NCBI RefSeq assembly: GCF_021608135.1
Contig: NZ_JAKIHL010000011.1
Coordinates: 1 to 64,000 of the forward strand
Reading direction: 5' to 3'
Source of the DNA: Microaerobacter geothermalis
GTDB taxonomy: Bacteria > Bacillota > Bacilli > DSM-22679
Length of the DNA stretch: 64,000 bases
Shown here: positions 29,524 to 38,447 of the stretch, piece after piece
Layout of the letters: the number at the start of each line of letters is the position of its first letter
How positions within the stretch are numbered: the first letter of the stretch is position 1
Program-made: the position numbers and the translations under genes
Notes under the pieces: generated by a model
Seen by the model: the letters and a program-made list of their open reading frames with translations, nothing else
Databases searched by the model: none
What the model was told of the DNA's origin: nothing

Positions 29524-31044
29524 ATGACTGTCAATTCATGGGAAGCAAAATTGAAAGAGTTTAAAGAATATGTAAAGAGAATCACTCATTATAATGAAGC
29601 GATTGGATTAATGTATTGGGATCTGAGAACAGGTGCCCCGAAAAAGGGAATGGCCCAGCGTTCAGAGGTCATTGGCACTTTGTCTGGAGAAGTTTTTAAG
29701 ATGACCACCTCTGAACAAATGGAAGAATATATCCAATATCTCTCCCAACCGGAGGTGGAAGAGAAACTGGATGATATCAGCAGAACCATGATAAAAGAAT
29801 GCAGGAAGGAATATGAAAGAAGCAAGAAGATCCCTCAGGAGAAATATCAGGAATATATCATTTTAACCTCCAATTCGGAAAATGCCTGGGAAGAGGCGAA
29901 GGAACAATCCAATTTTGATCTGTTCCGTCCTTACTTGGAAAAAGTGATTGCCTTTAATCAGGAATTCTCGGAAATATGGGGATACGAAGGAAACCGGTAC
30001 AATGCTCTATTGGAATACTATGAGCCGGGAATGACTGTGGAAAAGTTGGATGTGATCTTTAGCCAATTAAAGGATAACATTGTTCCTTTGTTGAAAGAAA
30101 TCATGGATTCGCCAAACAGGCCGGAAACCGGTTTTTTACAACAACCTTTTGACATTGAAAAACAAAAGAAGATGATCAGACTGGTGCTTGAAAGTATAGG
30201 ATTTGATTTTTCCGGAGGAAGAATAGATCAAAGTGTTCACCCTTTTTGTACCAGCTTAAATTACGGAGATGTGCGGGTCACCACCAAGTTTTATGAAAAT
30301 GATTTAACCATGGGTTTATTTTCCTCCATCCATGAAGGAGGTCATGCTTTATATGAACAAAGTATTTCCCGTGATCTGGTTGGGACGTTATTGGGAACGG
30401 GAACCTCCATGGGGATTCATGAATCCCAATCCCGATTTTGGGAGAATGTAGTTGGACGAAGTCTGCCATTTTGGAAATTCTTTTATCCCAATTTAGTCCA
30501 GTTATTCCCGACTCCGTTTAATGAAGTTAATGTAGAGGAATTTTATCGAGCTATCAATGAAGTGAAGCCTTCCATGATCCGAATTGAAGCCGATGAGCTG
30601 ACGTATAACCTGCATATCATCATGAGGTATGAACTGGAAAAGGCTCTGCTAAATAATGAAATTCAAGTAAAGGATTTGCCTGTCTTGTGGAACGATAAAA
30701 TGAGAGAATACCTTGGAATTGTCCCTGAAAATGACAGTGAAGGGGTCCTTCAGGATGTTCATTGGTCTGCAGGGCTGATCGGGTATTTTCCATCCTATAC
30801 GTTAGGCAACATTTACGCTGCCCAGTTTCTCCAAACCATGAAAAAGGAATTGGAAAACTATGAGGACCTCATTGCTTCTGGGCAATTCAATCCATTGAAA
30901 ATTTGGCTTACACAAAACATATACCGCCATGGAAAGATGCTCACCCCTTCGGAAATTCTTCTCCAAGCGACTGGTGAAGAGGCCGATGCATCTTGTTTTA
31001 TAAACTATTTAAATGAAAAATTTCGTGGGATTTATCAAATATAG
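29524..31044 (+). CDS. M32-family metallocarboxypeptidase (Taq carboxypeptidase type)
   Basis: Cytoplasmic zinc carboxypeptidase removing C-terminal residues from peptides. 506 residues from ATG 29524 behind AAAGGGG; the TTG at 29506 would add MRKGIY and lacks a ribosome site. Zinc and catalytic residues are in SIHEGGHALYEQ (HEXXH), with the further conserved GIHESQSRFWENVVGR, RIEADELTYNLHIIMRYELE and DVHWSAGLIGYFPSYTLGN. Common in thermophilic and other Bacillales as the YpwA type. Downstream EamA gene is 44 bp away and may be cotranscribed. Confidence 0.95.
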   Translation: MTVNSWEAKLKEFKEYVKRITHYNEAIGLMYWDLRTGAPKKGMAQRSEVIGTLSGEVFKMTTSEQMEEYIQYLSQPEVEEKLDDISRTMIKECRKEYERSKKIPQEKYQEYIILTSNSENAWEEAKEQSNFDLFRPYLEKVIAFNQEFSEIWGYEGNRYNALLEYYEPGMTVEKLDVIFSQLKDNIVPLLKEIMDSPNRPETGFLQQPFDIEKQKKMIRLVLESIGFDFSGGRIDQSVHPFCTSLNYGDVRVTTKFYENDLTMGLFSSIHEGGHALYEQSISRDLVGTLLGTGTSMGIHESQSRFWENVVGRSLPFWKFFYPNLVQLFPTPFNEVNVEEFYRAINEVKPSMIRIEADELTYNLHIIMRYELEKALLNNEIQVKDLPVLWNDKMREYLGIVPENDSEGVLQDVHWSAGLIGYFPSYTLGNIYAAQFLQTMKKELENYEDLIASGQFNPLKIWLTQNIYRHGKMLTPSEILLQATGEEADASCFINYLNEKFRGIYQI

Positions 31045-31088
31045 TATGTAAACCTTTTTATGAGTTTGATTAGGGAAGAGGAAAAAAC

Positions 31089-32033
31089 ATGTTGAAATCA
31101 CCTTATGTATTGCTTGTACTTGCTACGCTGTTTTGGGGAGGCAATTTTACCGTGGGCAAGTATCTCGTTTCTTATTTTCCACCGGTAACCATGTCGGTGA
31201 TTCGTTGGACGATTGCTTTTCTGGTGATGCTTCCTTTTGCCTGGAAGGAATTTTGGATTCACAGGAAAATATTCCTGGAACAGTGGAAGATCACCTTGGC
31301 CCTAGCGGCGACGGGAATAGCCGCATTTAATGCTCTGGCCTATGCTTCTATGCAGTATACAACAGCCATTAATGCTTCCTTGATGAACTCAATGACTCCG
31401 ATTTTTGTCATTATTTTATCACTTTTGTTTCTCAGGGAAAGACTTTCTCTCTATCAACTAATGGGAGTTATTCTTTCGATGGTTGGAGTCCTGTGGATTA
31501 TCACCAAGGGAAATTTCTATTATCTGATGACTTTGCAGTTTAATAGAGGCGATTTGTTCATGTTGGCCGCTATTTTTTCATGGTCCATCTATTCTGTTCT
31601 TACAAAGAAGTGGGGTAAGATGTTTCCGCTAAAGGGGACATTTCTGATTACCATGTTTTTGGGGATAGGGTTTCTCCTTCCTTTCCTCTGGGGGGAATGG
31701 GACAAAATTCCGAGGGAAGGGATATCTCTCAGCCAGATTTTTTCACTGGCATATATCAGCATTTTTCCTTCTATTCTCTCGTTTATTTGCTGGAATAAAG
31801 CCGTGATGATGGCGGGCCCGTCGAAAGCCTCTATTTTTTTGAATTTAATTGTTGTCTTTGCCTCTGTTTTTAGTATCATTTTTTTGGAAGAAAGAATTGG
31901 TTCCCCGCAAATCATTGGCGGAACTCTGGTGATTACCGGAGTTTATTTGTCCCAGCGAAGAGGCAAGAGGACATTAGCAACAGAAGCAAATTCATTTTCT
32001 GATAGCAAAGAAAAGAAAATAACGATGGGATAA
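31089..32033 (+). CDS. EamA/DMT-family transporter
   Basis: Inner-membrane protein of 314 residues with about ten helices in two EamA repeats (LATLFWGGNFTVGKYLV opens the first; MLAAIFSWSIYSVLTKKW the second). The conserved NALAYASMQYTTAINASLMNS and FLEERIGSPQIIGGTLVITGVYL pieces are typical of the drug/metabolite exporter group. Substrates of this family range from amino acids to nucleotides and cannot be told from sequence. ATG 31089 follows GGGAAGAGG. The last 25 residues are hydrophilic. Confidence 0.88.
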   Translation: MLKSPYVLLVLATLFWGGNFTVGKYLVSYFPPVTMSVIRWTIAFLVMLPFAWKEFWIHRKIFLEQWKITLALAATGIAAFNALAYASMQYTTAINASLMNSMTPIFVIILSLLFLRERLSLYQLMGVILSMVGVLWIITKGNFYYLMTLQFNRGDLFMLAAIFSWSIYSVLTKKWGKMFPLKGTFLITMFLGIGFLLPFLWGEWDKIPREGISLSQIFSLAYISIFPSILSFICWNKAVMMAGPSKASIFLNLIVVFASVFSIIFLEERIGSPQIIGGTLVITGVYLSQRRGKRTLATEANSFSDSKEKKITMG

Positions 32034-32058
32034 TCCTGGCGATAAGCCCTGTTTTTCT

Positions 32059-32090
32059 AAAAGTTGGTTTTTTGAACCAACTTTTTATTT
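32059..32090 (+). terminator. Terminator after the EamA gene
   Basis: Stem AAAGTTGGTT / AACCAACTTT followed by TTATTTTTTT. Confidence 0.85.
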
Positions 32091-32164
32091 TTTTATACAC
32101 AAATAATTATTATTAGCTTATAATAATTTTAATAATATAAAATGATGGGATTTGGTTTGTATGC

Positions 32165-32212
32165 TTGACACAGCAGGGGATGTAAAATAGAATCGATTTA
32201 GAATCATTATCA
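32165..32212 (+). promoter_or_regulatory. ctaC promoter with Fur/PerR-like box
   Basis: TTGACA (32165-32170), 17-bp spacer, TAGAAT (32188-32193). The following TTAGAATCATTATCA (32198-32212), read in reverse as TGATAATGATTCTAA, differs at two positions from the TGATAATNATTATCA 7-1-7 Fur box and lies over the expected start site. The promoter is well supported; regulation by Fur or PerR is inferred from this match only. Confidence 0.6.
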
Positions 32213-32318
32213 CCATAAAAACAGTATAAACAATATTATACCATGACCACAAAGTTTTTAGAGAAAGATGGGTACGCATGAAGGAAAAAGTATAAAGGAA
32301 GCGGGGTTTGAATGTCTG

Positions 32319-33329
32319 ATGATTCAATGGCAACATGTAAAGCGTCTGATCCCATTGATCGGGGTGATGATGTTGACGCTGACAGGCTGTGGAAAGCCTT
32401 ACTTATCTGCTTTGGACCCAAAAGGTCCAGTTGCAGAAATGCAATTGTCTCTAATAAAGCTTAGTTTGTACATTATGATCGGTGTGGTTCTCGTTGTAGC
32501 CATTATTTTTACTTATGTGCTGATTCGCTATCGAAAAAGACCAAATCAGGATGGAATTCCTGAACAGGTGGAAGGAAGCGCAAAGCTGGAGATTTTATGG
32601 ACGGTCATTCCAATCATTCTCCTAATTATTCTTGCCGTACCCATGGTTAGTCAAACGTTTACTCTTGCTAAAGACTACTCCGGGGAAAGTGACACGGTGC
32701 GGGTAAAGGTTATTGCTCATCAATTCTGGTGGGAGTTTGAATATCCGGATTTGGGAATAAAAACTGCCCAGGAATTGTATATTCCAACGGGGAAAAAGAT
32801 TCAGTTTGAAATTACCTCCGCTGATGTCATTCATGCATTTTGGGTGCCTGCCCTGGGAGGAAAAATTGATGCCAATCCAGGAATGGTAAACAAAATGTGG
32901 CTTGAAGCAGATGAACCTGGAGTATATCAGGGAAGATGTGCTGAACTGTGTGGGGCATCCCATGCCTTGATGGATTTTAGTGTAATCGCCGTTTCATCAG
33001 GTGAATTTGAGGACTGGGTAAAGGAAATGAAGACGCCGCCTACTGAAACCGTAGATGCGGATTTGGCCAAGCAGGGAGAAGAATTTTTTAATCAAAGCTG
33101 TATTACCTGCCATGCTGTAAACGGTACTGGCGGAAATTTTGGCCCTGATTTGTCTACATTTGGCGACCGACAAAAAATTGCGGGTATTCTGGAGTTTAAC
33201 GAGGAGAATCTTGAGCGGTGGTTAAAGGATCCGCAAGGAGTAAAACCGGGAAATAAAATGCCTAACCTTAACTTAAACGACGAACAAATATCGGGTTTGG
33301 TCGAATATTTAGTGAATCTAAAGCGATAA
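32319..33329 (+). CDS. ctaC: Cytochrome caa3 oxidase subunit II with fused cytochrome c
   Basis: Electron-entry subunit of the caa3 heme-copper oxidase, anchored outside the membrane. About 336 residues from ATG 32319; an ATG at 32268 would add 17 residues and neither start has a strong ribosome site. A lipoprotein signal (MMLTLTGCGKP) is followed by two membrane helices. The CuA domain shows HQFWWEFEYP, HAFWVPALGGK and CAELCGASHALMDF with both Cys and the His/Met ligands. The C-terminal cytochrome c domain has CITCH and a Met in GNKMPNL. First gene of the eight-gene oxidase cluster. Confidence 0.95.
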   Translation: MIQWQHVKRLIPLIGVMMLTLTGCGKPYLSALDPKGPVAEMQLSLIKLSLYIMIGVVLVVAIIFTYVLIRYRKRPNQDGIPEQVEGSAKLEILWTVIPIILLIILAVPMVSQTFTLAKDYSGESDTVRVKVIAHQFWWEFEYPDLGIKTAQELYIPTGKKIQFEITSADVIHAFWVPALGGKIDANPGMVNKMWLEADEPGVYQGRCAELCGASHALMDFSVIAVSSGEFEDWVKEMKTPPTETVDADLAKQGEEFFNQSCITCHAVNGTGGNFGPDLSTFGDRQKIAGILEFNEENLERWLKDPQGVKPGNKMPNLNLNDEQISGLVEYLVNLKR

Positions 33330-33370
33330 TTCCTTGCAACAGCATGTGTTTTGAAGAAGGAGGGTAAAAT

Positions 33371-35221
33371 GTGTCTCATTCATTATCCATAAATAAGAGA
33401 ACAGGTATATGGGATTGGTTAACCACCGTTGACCATAAAAAAATAGGAATCATGTATCTTGCAGCAGCGGGTTTGTTCTTTGTCATTGGTGGAATTGAGG
33501 CTTTTCTCATGCGCCTACAGTTAATGTATCCAAACAATGACTTGTTCGTAGGTTCGACCTTCAACCAATTGATGACCATGCATGGAACGACCATGATTTT
33601 CTTTGTGGCCATGCCGGCCATTTTTGGATTTATGAATGCTGTTGTTCCACTGCAAATTGGTGCGAGGGATGTAGCCTTTCCCTTTCTTAATTCATTGGGA
33701 TTTTGGTTATTCTTTTTAGGCGGAATCCTGCTAAATGTAAGTTGGTTTGCCGGCGGTGCACCTGAAGGAGGATGGACGGCTTATGCCCCCCTTTCCTCGT
33801 CCAGTCTTTATACAGGAACGGGACTTGACTATTATGTACTCGGGTTGCAAATTTCCGGGGCCGGGTCGTTAATGGGTGGAATTAACTTCCTGGTTACCAT
33901 TATCAATATGCGTGCCCCAGGCATGACTTTTATGCGTATGCCGTTGTTTACATGGACTTCCTTTGTGATTTCAGCACTGATTTTATTTGCGTTTCCTCCG
34001 TTAACCGTAGGATTGTTCTTAATGTTTTTTGATCGTTTATTTGATGCCAATTTCTTCGATCCAACTGGTGGTGGAAATGTTGTCATTTGGGAGCATTTGT
34101 TCTGGATCTTTGGTCACCCGGAAGTGTATATTTTGGTTCTGCCTGCCTTTGGAATCTTTTCTGAAGTCATACCAACATTTTCTAAAAAGAGATTATTTGG
34201 GTATCATTCTATGGTATTTGCAACCGTACTCATCGGCTTCTTAGGATTCATGGTTTGGGTTCACCATATGTTTACCGTAGGGTTGGGACCCCTTGCCAAC
34301 TCTATCTTTGCTGTAGCCACCATGGCGATTGCTGTGCCTACAGGGATTAAAATCTTTAACTGGTTGTTTACTTTATGGGGTGGACAGATTCGTTTCACAA
34401 CTGCAAATATTTTTGCCCTTGGTTTTATTCCTTCCTTCGTTATGGGAGGGGTAACCGGGGTAATGCTTGCCATGGCACCGGCAGATTTCCAATTCCAGGA
34501 CAGTTATTTTGTGGTTGCCCATTTTCACTATGTGATTCTTGGCGGAACGGTGTTTGGTCTGTTTGCCGGACTTTATTATTGGTGGCCGAAAATTTTTGGT
34601 CGTATGCTAAACGAAACCCTTGGTAAATGGCATTTCTGGCTGTTTTTTATTGGTTTTCATATCACATTCTTCCCCCAGCATTTGCTTGGAGTGTGGGGAA
34701 TGCCGCGCCGCGTGTTTACCTACCTGCCTAATCAAGGACTAGATACTGGAAATTTCATTAGTACCGTTGGAGCATTTTTTATGGGTGCTGCGGTGATAGT
34801 TTTCTTATTTAATGTCATTTGGACAACAAAACGCGGAGAACGGGCGGTGAATGATCCGTGGGATGGACGTTCATTGGAATGGTCGATTTCTTCACCAGCA
34901 CCGGAGTATAATTTTGCACAAATTCCACAAATTAGGGGATTGGATGCCTACTGGGTAGAAAAGATGGCAGGAAATAAAGAGATGAAACCGTCTGAGCCCC
35001 TAGGAGAGATTCACATGCCTTCTCCATCCATTCTGCCTTTGATCATGTCTTTGGGGTTGTTTATCTCAAGTTTTGGCTTTATTTATCACAACTATTATAT
35101 TGCAGGAGCTGGTCTTCTCATCACTTTTGCATGTATGTTTATTCGCTCCATAAAAGATGATCATGGATATCATATCAAGCCCGATGAAATGTCGGAGAGA
35201 GATAGGGGGATAACAGCATGA
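33371..35221 (+). CDS. ctaD: Cytochrome caa3 oxidase subunit I
   Basis: Catalytic, proton-pumping subunit with heme a and the heme a3-CuB centre. 616 residues with a GTG start at 33371 behind AAGGAGGG. About 12-14 helices; HGTTMIFF holds a heme a His, WIFGHPEVYILVLPAFG the CuB His and the cross-linked Tyr, VWVHHMFTVG the CuB His pair, and AHFHYVILGG the heme a3/a ligands. The N-terminal HKKIGIMYL and the long C-terminal extension past helix XII match the Bacillus caa3 type. Its stop overlaps the ctaE start. Confidence 0.97.
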   Translation: MSHSLSINKRTGIWDWLTTVDHKKIGIMYLAAAGLFFVIGGIEAFLMRLQLMYPNNDLFVGSTFNQLMTMHGTTMIFFVAMPAIFGFMNAVVPLQIGARDVAFPFLNSLGFWLFFLGGILLNVSWFAGGAPEGGWTAYAPLSSSSLYTGTGLDYYVLGLQISGAGSLMGGINFLVTIINMRAPGMTFMRMPLFTWTSFVISALILFAFPPLTVGLFLMFFDRLFDANFFDPTGGGNVVIWEHLFWIFGHPEVYILVLPAFGIFSEVIPTFSKKRLFGYHSMVFATVLIGFLGFMVWVHHMFTVGLGPLANSIFAVATMAIAVPTGIKIFNWLFTLWGGQIRFTTANIFALGFIPSFVMGGVTGVMLAMAPADFQFQDSYFVVAHFHYVILGGTVFGLFAGLYYWWPKIFGRMLNETLGKWHFWLFFIGFHITFFPQHLLGVWGMPRRVFTYLPNQGLDTGNFISTVGAFFMGAAVIVFLFNVIWTTKRGERAVNDPWDGRSLEWSISSPAPEYNFAQIPQIRGLDAYWVEKMAGNKEMKPSEPLGEIHMPSPSILPLIMSLGLFISSFGFIYHNYYIAGAGLLITFACMFIRSIKDDHGYHIKPDEMSERDRGITA

Positions 35222-35838
35222 TCGGAATCGGAGAACATGTAAAATCCACTTTGCCTCCTGAACCGGAAAAAGCAACGTTGGAAGGTAAAAATAAATTTCT
35301 GGCATTTTGGTTCTTTTTAGGCGGGGAAACTGTGCTTTTTGGTTCATTGTTTGCTGTTTTTCTCGCTTTGCGTAGTCAAACCCTTTCCGGACCGGGAGCC
35401 GAGGATCTGTTTAGACTACCAGTTGTTTTCCTGGCCACGATTATTCTTTTGACAAGCAGCATGACAAGCGTTCTTGCAATTATGGCCATGCATAGAAACG
35501 ATCTTCGTATGATGCAGATATGGTTTTTGGTTACGGTTGTTTTGGGATTGGCTTTCTTAGGTTTAGAAGTTTATGAGTTTGCTGAATATCTGAATGAAGG
35601 TTTGGGATATACAACCAGTGCCTTTGCGTCAGCATTTTATACTCTGGTAGGCTTTCATGGTGCACACGTACTTTTTGGAGTACTTTGGATATCAACCCTT
35701 CTTCTAAAATCCAAACAAAAGGGGATTAATGTGGTTACTGCACCCAAATATTTTGTGGCAAGTCTTTATTGGCATTTTGTAGACGTGGTTTGGGTATTTA
35801 TCTTTACGGTGGTGTATCTGATGGGAAAGGTGGGTTAA
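35218..35838 (+). CDS. ctaE: Cytochrome caa3 oxidase subunit III
   Basis: Membrane subunit that stabilises subunit I and its proton entry. 206 residues, five predicted helices, the short Bacillus form of COX3. Signatures: FLGGETVLFGSLFAVFLALR, GFHGAHVLFGVLW and the C-terminal LYWHFVDVVWVFIFTVVYL. ATG 35218 overlaps the ctaD stop (ATGA), indicating coupled translation. Confidence 0.96.
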   Translation: MIGIGEHVKSTLPPEPEKATLEGKNKFLAFWFFLGGETVLFGSLFAVFLALRSQTLSGPGAEDLFRLPVVFLATIILLTSSMTSVLAIMAMHRNDLRMMQIWFLVTVVLGLAFLGLEVYEFAEYLNEGLGYTTSAFASAFYTLVGFHGAHVLFGVLWISTLLLKSKQKGINVVTAPKYFVASLYWHFVDVVWVFIFTVVYLMGKVG

Positions 35839-35841
35839 ACC

Positions 35842-36132
35842 ATGGATAATCAAACACAACCTTACAAAAGTTCAAAACCGCATGTGATTTCATTTATATT
35901 ATCTTTGCTTGTCACCTTACTCGCGTTTTGGGCAGTTGCCAGTGAGGAAGTATCAGCAGCATTTGCAGTACCGTTTATTTTACTGCTAGCTGTTATTCAG
36001 GTTGCTTTCCAGCTTTTTTATTGGATGCATATGAGTGAAAGAGGTCATTCATATCCATTGCTTTTCTTGGGAAGTGGACTATTGGTAGTTGTCGTGACGG
36101 TCATAGCATTTGCTTATTGGGTATGGTGGTAG
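35842..36132 (+). CDS. ctaF: Cytochrome caa3 oxidase subunit IV
   Basis: Small three-helix membrane subunit (COX4 family, 96 residues) of the caa3 oxidase. ATG 35842 lies three bases after the ctaE stop. The pattern of a soluble start, helix (VISFILSLLVTLLAFWAVA), helix with LLAVIQVAFQLFYWMHM, and a last helix ending in AYWVWW is typical. Confidence 0.93.
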   Translation: MDNQTQPYKSSKPHVISFILSLLVTLLAFWAVASEEVSAAFAVPFILLLAVIQVAFQLFYWMHMSERGHSYPLLFLGSGLLVVVVTVIAFAYWVWW

Positions 36133-36947
36133 TTTTGCTTTGGGATAACTATAGTTTTACACAATTGTGGAGTCCCTTTCTTCTCGTATTCACGATTAGT
36201 CTCGGTATTTTATATACCGCTGTCGTTGGGCCTTATCAACATTATGTCTCCAATAGCACACCGGTTGCCAAAGGGAAAATGTTGCTGTTCTACCTGGGGT
36301 TGGTTCTATTTTATCTAAGTAAAGGAAGTCCTTTAGACCTAATCGGACATCAATATCTTTTCAGTGCCCATATGTTTCAGCAGGCCCTTTTATATTTGTT
36401 TGTACCGCCTTTACTTCTTATTGGGACTCCTTCTTGGTTGATACGTTGGGTGATTGAGAAGTTATTGATAAAAAAATTGCTTCAGTTTTTCACTCATCCA
36501 TTAATTGCAATCATGTTGTTTAATGTCCTGTTCTCCTTTTACCATATACCAAAGATTTTTGATATGATGATGATCAACCCTGTCATCGGAACCATCTACC
36601 AAGTGATCTTGTTCGCGACATCTTTTTTGATGTGGTGGCCGATTATTGGTCCCTTGCCTGAAATGAATCGCTTGTCCGATCTGTTGAAGTTTGCCCAAAT
36701 TGTCGGAAACGGAATTCTTTTATATCCGGCCTGCGCATTAATTATTTTGGCTGATTCGGTGTTGTATCAGTCGTATGTTGGAGTTCCGCAATTATTTGCA
36801 TTCTTACCTACACTGGATGATCAGCAATTGGGCGGAGTGATCATGAAGATTATGCAGGAAATTGCATTGGGTACAGCATTGGCATATACCTTTTTCCAAT
36901 GGGTGAGAAAAGAAAAGGAGAAGGAAGAACCAGAGCCGATCTCGTAA
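36123..36947 (+). CDS. ctaG: Cytochrome oxidase assembly factor CtaG
   Basis: Seven-helix membrane protein (caa3_CtaG family) needed to build active caa3 oxidase, probably by delivering copper to CuB. About 274 residues. The start is uncertain: ATG 36123, GTG 36126 or TTG 36135 all overlap or abut the end of ctaF, and no clear ribosome site is seen, so translation is probably coupled. Conserved pieces include GHQYLFSAHMFQQALLYLFVPPLLLIGTP and FYHIPKIFD, with His and Met residues suitable as copper ligands. Confidence 0.92.
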   Translation: MVVVLLWDNYSFTQLWSPFLLVFTISLGILYTAVVGPYQHYVSNSTPVAKGKMLLFYLGLVLFYLSKGSPLDLIGHQYLFSAHMFQQALLYLFVPPLLLIGTPSWLIRWVIEKLLIKKLLQFFTHPLIAIMLFNVLFSFYHIPKIFDMMMINPVIGTIYQVILFATSFLMWWPIIGPLPEMNRLSDLLKFAQIVGNGILLYPACALIILADSVLYQSYVGVPQLFAFLPTLDDQQLGGVIMKIMQEIALGTALAYTFFQWVRKEKEKEEPEPIS

Positions 36948-36977
36948 TTTTAACAACAGATGATGGAAGGGATAAAT

Positions 36978-37436
36978 ATGTCACAAATCTTAGCGTTAAT
37001 TGGAACCTCATTTAATGTCATCAGCGCCATTTTGGTAGCAGTAGGTTGGCGTTTTGTAAGGGCTGGTAGAACCAATTCACATCGAAAAGTGATGGTTTTC
37101 GCCTTTCTTTTTGCTACTGGATTCTTCGTCATATATGTCACTCGGACTCTGGTTATAGGGAATACCCCATTTGGCGGTCCGGATGAATTGAAAGGATATT
37201 ATTTAATCTTTCTATTCTTTCATATTATTCTTGTCACGATCTCAGCCGTTTTATGGGTGATCACGTTATATTTGGCATTCAATAAAAAATTCTCACTCCA
37301 TAAGCGACTGGGTCCTTGGTCCGCCATGATATGGTTTGCTTCTGTAATCACTGGCGTCATTCTCTATATTGTCTTGTATGAGGTTTATCCTAGCGGGACC
37401 ACTACCAGTCTGATAAAAGCGATTCTGCCCAATTAA
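36978..37436 (+). CDS. ctaM: DUF420 membrane protein CtaM (YozB)
   Basis: Four-helix membrane protein of the DUF420 family, required for oxidase assembly in Bacillus and Staphylococcus. 152 residues from ATG 36978, six bases after GGAAGGG; upstream ATGs at 36960 and 36963 lie in that site. Conserved NSHRKVMVFAF, FHIILVTISAVLW and HKRLGPWSAMIW carry the His residues thought to handle heme or copper. Located between ctaG and ctaA. Confidence 0.88.
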   Translation: MSQILALIGTSFNVISAILVAVGWRFVRAGRTNSHRKVMVFAFLFATGFFVIYVTRTLVIGNTPFGGPDELKGYYLIFLFFHIILVTISAVLWVITLYLAFNKKFSLHKRLGPWSAMIWFASVITGVILYIVLYEVYPSGTTTSLIKAILPN

Positions 37437-37491
37437 TCAGATTGCATATTGGTATCTGATACTCAATTCATATAGATAAGGGGATTCTCAA

Positions 37492-38421
37492 GTGAGACAT
37501 CGCGTTTCTTTTATCACAACGATATTCACTTTTATCGTGTTATTTCTAGGGAACTTAGTAGTAGCCACGGAAGCCGGTGATGCCTGCGGCTCAGACTGGC
37601 CGTATTGTAATGGAAGTTTGATTCCTGATTTCACTGATCCTTTGGTTGTCATTGAATACAGCCATCGGCTTTTTACGGGCGGTTTGGGTTTTTTAATCCT
37701 CATTAACTTTTTTGTGGCCTGGAGAAAAAAGAGACCCGGAGAAAAGTCAGTAAAAGTTCTCGCACCTTTGAGTGTGCTCCTGCTGTTTACCCAAGCGTTT
37801 ACTGGGGGATTAAATGTTTTATTAAACACTCCTCCAGGATTTACCACATTGGATGTATCCATTAGTTTAGCATTGTTGGTTAGCTTAGTTTTACTTACTG
37901 TTGCTTTAAAGCGGAAGCCGGTAGAAAAAATGGAGGAAGCTGATATCGATCAGCAGAAAAAATTAAAGAGGTTATATATTCCTTCTTTATTCGCAATTAG
38001 TTTCTTATATTTTCAAATTGTTTTGGGCGCATTTTTTAAGCATAGCGGAGCCAGTGAAATCGTCATGGGAATTCAACGATCTGAAAGGCTGTTTCACTCT
38101 ATTCCCCTTTCACAGTTTCTCTACTTTATCCATGGAATTGTCTCATTGGGTGTAGCTGTCGCGGTAGCATGGGTTTTCTTTCATGCCCTCCAAAAGAAAG
38201 TACTTGTACGCTCATCATTGATTCTGGTCATTCTTGTTGTGTTTGAAACTATAGTCGGATTTATGACCGTCGTAACAAAGATAGCTGTTTATTCATCATC
38301 AATACACATGATAATTGCCACCATCACATTAACCGTTGGGGCCTACATTGTCGGAAAAGCTGGTTTTGGTGAATATTTCGTTATAAAAGAAAAGAATGAT
38401 CATTCTGATTCAAGTTGTTGA
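37492..38421 (+). CDS. ctaA: Heme A synthase
   Basis: Membrane enzyme that oxidises the C8 methyl of heme O to make heme A for the oxidase. 309 residues with a GTG start at 37492 behind AAGGGG. Eight helices in two four-helix bundles. The extracellular cysteine pair is seen in EAGDACGSDWPYCNG, and heme His ligands in YSHRLFTGG, KHSGAS, FIHGIVSLG and HMIIATITL. In B. subtilis ctaA is divergent from ctaB; here it lies in line between ctaM and ctaB. Confidence 0.95.
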   Translation: MRHRVSFITTIFTFIVLFLGNLVVATEAGDACGSDWPYCNGSLIPDFTDPLVVIEYSHRLFTGGLGFLILINFFVAWRKKRPGEKSVKVLAPLSVLLLFTQAFTGGLNVLLNTPPGFTTLDVSISLALLVSLVLLTVALKRKPVEKMEEADIDQQKKLKRLYIPSLFAISFLYFQIVLGAFFKHSGASEIVMGIQRSERLFHSIPLSQFLYFIHGIVSLGVAVAVAWVFFHALQKKVLVRSSLILVILVVFETIVGFMTVVTKIAVYSSSIHMIIATITLTVGAYIVGKAGFGEYFVIKEKNDHSDSSC

Positions 38422-38447
38422 CTGATTAAAGAAAGGAGGTCTTTCCT

